A stretch of 6,082 nucleotides of DNA from Actinomycetales bacterium (lineage in GTDB: Bacteria; Actinomycetota; Actinomycetes; Actinomycetales; Cellulomonadaceae). Where the stretch lies: assembly GCA_015655615.1 (NCBI GenBank), contig JAATES010000333.1, forward strand, positions 1 to 6,082. Reading direction: 5' to 3'. Positions 1 through 6,082 of the stretch are shown here, piece by piece. A program made the position numbers and the translations under genes. The stretch's first letter is position 1. Every line of letters starts with the position of its first letter. The notes below the pieces were generated by a model that saw nothing but the letters and a program-made list of their open reading frames with translations, was not told where the DNA came from and ran no database searches.

Positions 1-933
1 CCGCGTCGAGCACCGCCAGCTGCACGGCAGCCGCTGACGCCTCATGAACGTCGATCATCACGTTCCGCCACCGGCGATGGTCCGTCAGACTCGAGCTCGA
101 GGGCTCGGGAGCGGCCACCGCTCCCGTCGACAACGAGAACACGACGTCTCCGTCGGCCAGGGTGTGCACCGGACGCAGCGCCCTCGCCAGCCCGTCGTGG
201 CCCAGCGCCGCGACCCTTTCCAGCTGAGAGCGGTCCAGCGACAGGTCAGTCGCCACGACGACCAGAGTCGTGTTGAACAGCCCGCCACCAGCTGCCGGCG
301 CCCCCGCCCGCGGGCCAGGTGCATATCGTTCGTGCTCACCCCACTGCGGAGCACCGAAGGCGTTGACGACCGCCAGCGCGCCCACGGTGACCGCGCCGCC
401 CCCGGGGAGCACGACGGCCTGAGCCGCGCCGCCGATTCCGCCACGGCCGCGCTCATCGTCGACGACGGCACCGGTCCCGGCACCGATCGGACCACGCCGC
501 GCCTGCCTCCCCTGCGGACCCGCCGCCAGCACAGTCGCCTGATACCCCAGGTCGGCATCCGGCACCGCCCTGGCCAGACCGCCACGGCCCAGATCGAAGA
601 TCGCGGCGGCGGGGATGATCGGCACCACCTCGGACGCACCCTCGCCGATGCGGAACCCCCGGCCGTGATCCGCACACCATCGCTGCACGCCCGCAGCCGC
701 GTGCAGGCCGAAGCCGCTACCGCCGGTGAGCACTATCGCGGCAGGCCAGGGAGCCACTGAGCCATGCCGCAGCGCATCGGTCTGGGCGGTACACGGCGCA
801 CCCCCGCGCACATCCACCGCTCCGAGGGTCCCCGGAGGCGGCAGCACCACCGTCAGGCCCGTCAGCCAGCCGTCTCCCTGGCGCTCCGCGTGACCCACCT
901 GGATCCCGGGAACGTCCACGAGGTGTCCCGTCA

Positions 934-937
<4 letters not shown>
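1..937 (-). CDS. P1/S58-family self-processing peptidase (DmpA/NylC-like), 3' end cut by window edge
   Basis: The minus-strand frame is open for 312 codons from the ATG at 937-935 to the left edge, so the C-terminus is missing. The protein belongs to the DmpA/NylC (P1, MEROPS S58) family of N-terminal-nucleophile hydrolases. These cleave themselves into two subunits and act as aminopeptidases or amide hydrolases. Family blocks seen: VRGGAPCT (43-50), VPIIPAAAIFDL (105-116), GAGTGA (152-157), VGALAVVNAFG (185-195) and NTTLVVVATD (222-231). By comparison with NylC, which cuts between Asn266 and Thr267, the predicted self-cleavage is N222|T223, with Thr223 as nucleophile. About 90 residues follow the cut, close to the NylC small subunit, so little is probably missing. 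There is no signal peptide, so it is likely cytoplasmic. The start overlaps the metY stop as ATGATGA. An AAGGAG at 942-947 sits 4 nt from the first ATG and 7 nt from the second (934), so the initiator may be either. The natural substrate is unknown. Confidence 0.88.
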
Positions 938-2321
<1,384 letters not shown>

Positions 2322-2322
<1 letters not shown>

Positions 2323-3140
2323 CAGGCCTCGCCTTCCGTGCCCGGGGGCTCGAGCAGCACGGTGCGGAGCCTCCCGAGCTGCTCCGCCGTCAGTCCGTGG
2401 GCCAGCAGGTAATCCGGCACCGAGCCCCAGGCCCGCTCCACGGAACCGACGGTATGCTCGATCACGGCCGCAGGGCTGCCGGCCAGGAGTTCGGCGCGAT
2501 CGGACAGGTCATACCCGTGATACCGGCCCAGCACCTCGAGACGGCGGGTCAGCCAGGCACCTCGCAGATTCAGCTCCGTGGCGCTGTAGTCCGCAGCGAC
2601 CTCCTCCAGGGTCACCCCCACCGCGCTGAGGGCCAGCGCCACCACGATCCCGGTCCGGTCCTTGCCCGCCGTGCAGTGCACCAGGACGGCGCCGGGGCGC
2701 GGGGCGTCGGCCACCGCGGCCACCGCCCTGGTGACCGCCAGAGCCGTATCGGTGACCACCGACGTGTACAACTCGGTCAGCGACACCCCGTCGGCCACCA
2801 GGGAGGCGGCCGACCCTCCGAAGATCGGCACCCGGACCACGTTGAAGTCAGCCCGGCGAAAGTGATCGGCCGAGTGGCGGACCTCCTCGTCATCACGCAG
2901 ATCGACGACCCGGGTCACCGGGACCCGGGTCAAGGACCGGGCCGTCGCACCCGACAGCGAATCCGGCCAGTCAGCGCGGAACAGCCGCCCGGCCGCCACC
3001 TGTCGGCCGTCGGCGGTGTGAAGCCCTCCGACGTCGCGAAAGTTGACGAATCCCGATGCCACGGCAGGCCTACCGTGAACCGGCTCCGCCCCCGCCTCCC
3101 GCGCAGCCGAGCCCTCGCGGTCATGGGACACCTCGCTCAC
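2322..3140 (-). CDS. Tyrosine-protein phosphatase, PtpB-like (CX5R family)
   Basis: With the GTG start at 3140 this is a 272-residue protein, close to Mycobacterium PtpB (276 residues). The family N-terminal motif NFRDVGGLHTADGR is followed by GRLFRAD and VVDLRDDEEV. The phosphatase P-loop HCTAGKDRTG has nucleophile Cys156 and phosphate-binding Arg162; the Lys-Asp before the Arg is shared with PtpB (HCFAGKDRTG). The C-terminal helical region matches the tyrosine phosphatase/lipid phosphatase family. No signal peptide is evident. An ATG at 3167 would add nine residues but has no ribosome binding site, whereas GGAGG at 3145-3149 lies 4 nt before the GTG. The gene is first in the leftward operon and its TGA overlaps the metY ATG. 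Substrate could be phosphotyrosine, phosphoserine/threonine or phosphoinositide, since members are promiscuous. The link to sulfur assimilation is not known. Confidence 0.9.
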
Positions 3141-3144
3141 CGGT

Positions 3145-3149
3145 CCTCC
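3145..3149 (-). promoter_or_regulatory. Ribosome binding site deciding the GTG start of the phosphatase
   Basis: GGAGG (within AAGGGAGG) on the minus strand ends 4 nt before the GTG at 3140-3138. It lies inside the coding sequence if the ATG at 3167 were used, and no comparable site precedes that ATG. The GTG is therefore preferred. Confidence 0.6.
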
Positions 3150-3299
3150 CTTCAGCAGCGGGCGCATCTGGCGCCGGGGCTGATGGGACCAGGCCGAGCG
3201 TCGAGTGCCACCCTAGAGTCGGGGCCTCCCTCCGAGTCAGTACGTAACGTGTTCGCCGAAACAATCGTGCGGGAACCCGCCCTGGTGCACGAACCTTCA

Positions 3300-3340
3300 G
3301 GGAGGCAGGCCTCAGCATCCGGCACGCAGGCCTTCCTCCC
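3300..3340 (+). repeat. Inverted repeat / stem-loop in the leader of the alpha/beta hydrolase
   Basis: Arms 3300-3312 (GGGAGGCAGGCCT) and 3328-3340 (AGGCCTTCCTCCC) pair at 12 of 13 positions, the exception being C3306 opposite T3334. The loop is 15 nt. It ends 11 nt before the GAAGGGAG ribosome binding site at 3351-3358. There is no T-tract after it, so it is not a typical intrinsic terminator. It could be an operator or an mRNA structure affecting translation of the hydrolase. Confidence 0.6.
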
Positions 3341-3350
3341 ACGATGTCCG

Positions 3351-3358
3351 GAAGGGAG
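3351..3358 (+). promoter_or_regulatory. Ribosome binding site of the alpha/beta hydrolase
   Basis: GAAGGGAG ends 5 nt before the ATG at 3364. This fixes that start over in-frame codons further downstream. Confidence 0.65.
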
Positions 3359-3363
3359 CAGCA

Positions 3364-4302
3364 ATGGTCAGCCAGGACGAGCGTCTTCTCACCGACGAGG
3401 AGCTGCGGCACCACGGCCTCCTGGCCTCCGCGCTGGGCTACGAACGGATCAGCGCACCGACGCCCGCCGGGGACGTCTCGGCCATCCGGTGGGGCGCCCG
3501 CCCGGCATCGCGGATCCTGCTCCACGGCGCCGGCCTGAACGCGCACACCTGGGATGTCACCATCGCGCATGCGCACCAGCCGGCGCTGGCCGTCGACCTG
3601 CCGGGGCATGGCGATTCGGCGTGGCACCACGACGCCGACTACCGGCCGCGCACGAATGCCGGGACCCTGGCCCAGGCCATCACCATGTGGCTCGATGAAG
3701 GCGTGGTGACGGCCCCGGTGACCATCGTCGGCCAATCCCTCGGCGGCTTGACGGCCATCGCTCTCGCCGACCTGGTACCAGGGCTCGTCTCCCACGTGAT
3801 CCTGGTCGACATCGTCCCCCTCACCGCCGGGGCGGCAGCCCAGGTCGAGCAGTTCCTGTCAGGCCCGGCGACCTTCAGCTCGCATGAGGCCGTGATCGAC
3901 CGTGCCCGTGCCTTCGGATTCGGCGGGGACCCCCGCTCGCTCGACCGCGCGGTCCGGCTCAACACGCGGCACGACTCCCGCGGAGCCGTGGTGTGGAAGC
4001 ATCACCTCGCGAGGGTCCCGTTCGCACAGGCCGTCCTGGAAGACCCCGAGTCGGCGTGGGTGCGCCTGTCGGCACTGCCGGTTCCCGTCGATCTGATCGC
4101 CGGTTCCCGGGGACTGCTGGCTGCAGGCGAGCTGGCGCGGTTCAGCGCAGAGCGGCCTCATGACCGCACCGTGGTCATCGAGGCCGGACACAACGTGCAG
4201 GAAGACGCTCCCGAGCAGCTGGCCGCTGCGATCCAGGCGCTGGCGCCCGGGCAGAGCGCCGCCGCCGAGCGATGTCTCGGCGGCTCCAGCACCCAGGCCT
4301 GA
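3364..4302 (+). CDS. Alpha/beta-hydrolase fold protein, substrate unknown
   Basis: This 312-residue protein is a single-domain alpha/beta hydrolase of esterase/lactonase/C-C hydrolase type. ILLHGAGLNAHTWD (51-64) supplies the oxyanion-hole HG. AVDLPGHGDSAW (76-87) is the typical segment after the next strand. The nucleophile elbow GQSLGG (123-128) gives Ser125. HVILVDIVP (144-152) is the conserved strand, followed by a helical cap (about 155-230). AGHNVQEDAPEQLA (274-287) gives catalytic His276. The usual acid position after strand 7 reads IAGSRG, with no Asp or Glu; E256 or D149 may serve. No signal peptide or membrane segment is visible, so it is probably cytoplasmic. It is not MetX, despite lying opposite metY: MetX is longer and has a different elbow. 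It precedes a peptide-type transporter binding protein, but the gap makes co-transcription uncertain. The reaction cannot be assigned. Confidence 0.88.
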   Translation: MVSQDERLLTDEELRHHGLLASALGYERISAPTPAGDVSAIRWGARPASRILLHGAGLNAHTWDVTIAHAHQPALAVDLPGHGDSAWHHDADYRPRTNAGTLAQAITMWLDEGVVTAPVTIVGQSLGGLTAIALADLVPGLVSHVILVDIVPLTAGAAAQVEQFLSGPATFSSHEAVIDRARAFGFGGDPRSLDRAVRLNTRHDSRGAVVWKHHLARVPFAQAVLEDPESAWVRLSALPVPVDLIAGSRGLLAAGELARFSAERPHDRTVVIEAGHNVQEDAPEQLAAAIQALAPGQSAAAERCLGGSSTQA

Positions 4303-4439
4303 GCCGTCCCTGCAGTCCGCCCCTGGCTCGCTGCAGCGTCCCACTCTCCCTGTCCTGCGCACCGCGCGCACCCGCCCCGTTCAGCCCGATTGCTGCCCGG
4401 CCTCCGCGCACAGTCGACCCCACTCTTTTGGAGACCACC
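4303..4439. other. Intergenic gap between the hydrolase and the binding-protein gene
   Basis: A 137-bp non-coding stretch. It carries two CTGCAG palindromes (4310-4315 and 4331-4336). A short 6-bp stem, CGGCTC at 4281-4286 with GAGCCG at 4301-4306, spans the hydrolase stop codon, but there is no T-rich tail, so no terminator can be claimed. No promoter of recognisable consensus is visible. The only clear signal is the GGAG ribosome binding site at its right end. Confidence 0.5.
4430..4433 (+). promoter_or_regulatory. Ribosome binding site of the substrate-binding protein
   Basis: GGAG (within TTGGAGA) ends 6 nt before the ATG at 4440. It selects this ATG over the TTG at 4390, which is in another frame. 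Confidence 0.65.
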
Positions 4440-5891
4440 ATGTCCGACACCCCGCCCACCCAGCCACAGGATGACCTCGACCCCCTGGTCGACCGACGGA
4501 GCGAGCGCCGTGGACGGCGCTGGATCGCGATCGGCGCAGCCGTCGTGGTTGTCGCCGTCGTGGTGGTCCTCGCGATCACGCGGCCGTGGTCCTCGACCGA
4601 CCAGGACGCCCAGGGATCCCCGTCCGGTTCCGCGCCGGCGGCAGCCGCCGATGCCACCGTCCGCATCGGCCTCACCCTGGAGCCCACCAACCTGGACATC
4701 CGTAGCACGTCCGGGATCGCCCTGGACCAGGTCCTGATCGACAACGTCTACCAGGGCCTGGTCTCACGGGAGGCAGACGGGACGGTCATCCCCTCGCTCG
4801 CCACCGCCTGGACCGTCAGCGACGATGCACTGACCTACACGTTCACGATCGCGACGGGCGCCACCTTCTCCAACGGCGACCCGCTGACGGCCGCTGAGGC
4901 CGCGCAGTCCATCCAGCAGGTCATCGACAAGAAGTACACCGGCTCGGAGTACCTCGGCTCAGTGGCCTCGATCAAGGCGGATGACGCCACCAGCCTGGTG
5001 ATCACGCTGAGCAAGCCGTATCCCGACCTGCTGTGGGCCCTGACCGGCCGAGCCGGCCTCGTGCTCGACCCCAAGGCGACCAACGACCTCACGACCAGCG
5101 CCATCGGTTCCGGGCCTTACCTTCTGGACACCTGGAAACAGGGTGACTCGATCACCCTCACGCGCAATGACGGTTACTGGGGAGCCACCAAACCGGAGTT
5201 CGGGACCGTCGTCTTCCGGTATATCCCGGACATCAACGCGGCGTTCAACGCCGTGAGCTCCGGCGACCTGGACATCCTGGCCCCCATCGATGCCAAGCTC
5301 TCGAAGAACCTCACCAACGCCGACTACACGCTGGTGGAGGGCGACGCCTCGGACAAGTTCGTCCTCGCCTTCAACAACAAGGCCAAGCCCCTGGACGATG
5401 CCCGGGTCCGTCAGGCCCTGCGCTACGCGATCGACCATGCCGCGCTCGTCGAGGCCCGGGGCGGCGTCGATGCGCTGCTCGGCGGCCCCATCGCCCCGGG
5501 AGACCCCGGCTACGAGGACCTCACCTCGCTCTTCCCCTACGATCCCGCGCAGGCGAAGAAGCTGCTGGCCGAAGCCGGATACGGCGACGGGCTGGACCTC
5601 ACACTGGACATCCCGAACATCTACGGCACCACGCTCAGTGACCTGCTCACCTCGCAGTTCGCGGCGGTCGGGGTCACCCTGAAGGTCGAGTCCGTCGAGT
5701 TCGCCACCTGGCTGCAGGACGTCTACCAGAACAAGGACTATCAGCTCAGCCTGGTCGATCACGCCGAGAGCCACGACTTCGCCAACTGGGCCAACCCGGA
5801 CTACTACTTCAACTATGACAACGCGGACGTCCAGGACCTCTATGCACAGTCGCAGGTCGCGACCACGCAGGAGAAGTCGGCGGAGCTGCTC
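4440..5891 (+). CDS. ABC-transporter substrate-binding protein, family 5 (peptide/nickel type), C-terminus lost at a junction
   Basis: About 484 residues match the family-5 extracellular solute-binding proteins (DppA/OppA/NikA type), which capture peptides or similar ligands outside the membrane and deliver them to an ABC importer. Residues 1-27 are hydrophilic and end in Arg residues. Residues 28-46 form a Val/Ala-rich membrane segment, followed by a Ser/Ala/Pro linker. Family blocks follow: [30 protein letters not shown] (223-232) with [42 protein letters not shown] (from 323) and [15 protein letters not shown] (from 367). There is no lipobox cysteine, so the protein looks anchored by an uncleaved segment rather than by lipid. 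Family similarity ends at SAELL (residue 484), roughly 30-50 residues short. The reading frame stays open to the window end, but beyond about 5891 its product is a basic, low-complexity tail unlike the family. Permease and ATPase genes, normally next, are absent. Confidence 0.88.
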
Positions 5892-5892
5892 A

Positions 5893-6082
5893 CTGGAGTC
5901 CGTGCTGCGCAACTGCGACGGCAAGAAGGTCAGCGAGCAGGACGTGCGCAACCTCGCCAACTGGAACGCGGAGAAGCCACTCAACGAGGAAATTCCCTTC
6001 GTGGTCGCGCGCATCGTGTTGCAGGATTTCACCGGGGTGCCGCTGCTCGTCGATCTGGCGGCAATGCGCGCGGCGGTCGCCC
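5893..6082 (+). CDS. Aconitate hydratase (AcnA-type) internal fragment, both ends missing
   Basis: In the frame with codons at 5893, 5896 and so on, different from the upstream binding-protein frame, 63 codons read as an aconitase N-terminal segment. It begins [18 protein letters not shown], continues with NLANWN and [11 protein letters not shown], and ends [20 protein letters not shown]. This matches the conserved stretch of AcnA/IRP-type aconitases (E. coli AcnA has LLENLLR, then LMQDFTGVPAVVDLAAMR). Aconitase interconverts citrate and isocitrate in the TCA cycle. The fragment corresponds to roughly residues 70-130, and the first ~70 residues are not encoded upstream: before 5893 this frame shows no aconitase similarity. 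It has no start codon or ribosome binding site. The reading [11 protein letters not shown] reminds me of planctomycete-like aconitases more than actinobacterial ones, but that is from memory. It is best explained as sequence joined here from another locus or organism. Confidence 0.85.
   Translation, partial: MESVLRNCDGKKVSEQDVRNLANWNAEKPLNEEIPFVVARIVLQDFTGVPLLVDLAAMRAAVA

Larger units (their letters stand above)
3141..3363. promoter_or_regulatory. Divergent intergenic region carrying promoters for both transcription units
   Basis: This 223-bp stretch separates the leftward phosphatase-metY-peptidase operon from the rightward alpha/beta hydrolase, so promoters for both must lie here or overlap. 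No convincing -35/-10 pair stands out on either strand. Weak candidates are TAACGT at 3245-3250 (plus strand) and TAGGGT at about 3210-3215 (minus strand). ACGT-A-ACGT at 3242-3250 is a short inverted repeat that could be an operator half-site pair. The plus-strand side carries two possible stem-loops (3266-3291 and 3300-3340). I looked for SAM and cobalamin riboswitch core motifs and saw none. Confidence 0.45.

Noticed and set aside
44..760. Plus-strand and second minus-strand open frames opposite the P1-family peptidase
   Set aside because: The minus-strand frame from 937 carries the whole set of P1-family motifs; the others are Arg/Pro-rich out-of-frame products.
3168..3363. SAM-type riboswitch controlling metY or the hydrolase
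   Set aside because: No conserved SAM riboswitch core segments are visible on either strand, and the stem-loops lie on the hydrolase side, not the metY operon side.
3364..4302. Divergent alpha/beta hydrolase as homoserine O-acetyltransferase (MetX), partner of MetY
   Set aside because: It is about 60 residues shorter than usual MetX and its elbow is GQSLGG with a different surrounding; only the fold is shared.
4281..4306. Intrinsic terminator after the hydrolase
   Set aside because: The stem is only 6 bp with a 14-nt loop, spans the stop codon and has no T-tract.
5885..5900. Programmed frameshift joining the two right-hand reading frames
   Set aside because: The frames encode unrelated families, each cut mid-domain, and there is no slippery sequence at the change; a join of unrelated sequence fits better.
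4959..6032. Long minus-strand open frame (357 codons) opposite the binding protein and the aconitase piece
   Set aside because: It is a GC-rich antisense shadow. The plus strand over the same bases has clear family motifs, and the antisense product is a low-complexity Val/Gly/Arg/Glu string crossing the junction.

Overview
The window is a high-GC stretch of bacterial DNA with tight gene packing, strong G/C preference at third codon positions, a GTG start and actinobacterial-type proteins. The phosphatase resembles mycobacterial PtpB, and the MetY and alpha/beta hydrolase are of types common in actinobacteria. I read it as an actinobacterial fragment and cannot place it to genus from sequence alone.

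Left part, minus strand (3140 down to 1): three translationally coupled genes run leftward. They are a PtpB-like tyrosine phosphatase (2322-3140), an O-acetylhomoserine sulfhydrylase MetY (934-2322) and a P1/DmpA-NylC-family self-processing peptidase that runs off the left edge (1-937). The junctions are a TGATG (1-base overlap) and an ATGATGA (4-base overlap), so this looks like one transcription unit. MetY makes homocysteine from O-acetylhomoserine and sulfide. The roles of the phosphatase and peptidase beside it are not evident.

Middle: a divergent intergenic region (about 3141-3363) should hold the promoters for both directions. It contains a 13-bp-arm inverted repeat (12 of 13 pairs) directly upstream of the plus-strand ribosome binding site.

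Right part, plus strand: an alpha/beta hydrolase (3364-4302) is followed after a 137-bp gap by a family-5 (peptide/nickel type) ABC-transporter substrate-binding protein (from 4440). The latter has an N-terminal membrane anchor and no lipobox cysteine.

The most striking observation is at the right end. At about 5889-5896 the substrate-binding protein stops resembling its family. The last ~190 bases encode, in a different frame, an internal piece of an aconitase (AcnA) N-terminal region. A substrate-binding protein broken into the middle of a housekeeping enzyme gene, with no mobile element, is most simply an assembly or cloning chimera; a real rearrangement is possible but less likely. I found no RNA genes, CRISPR array, insertion sequence or clear novel system.
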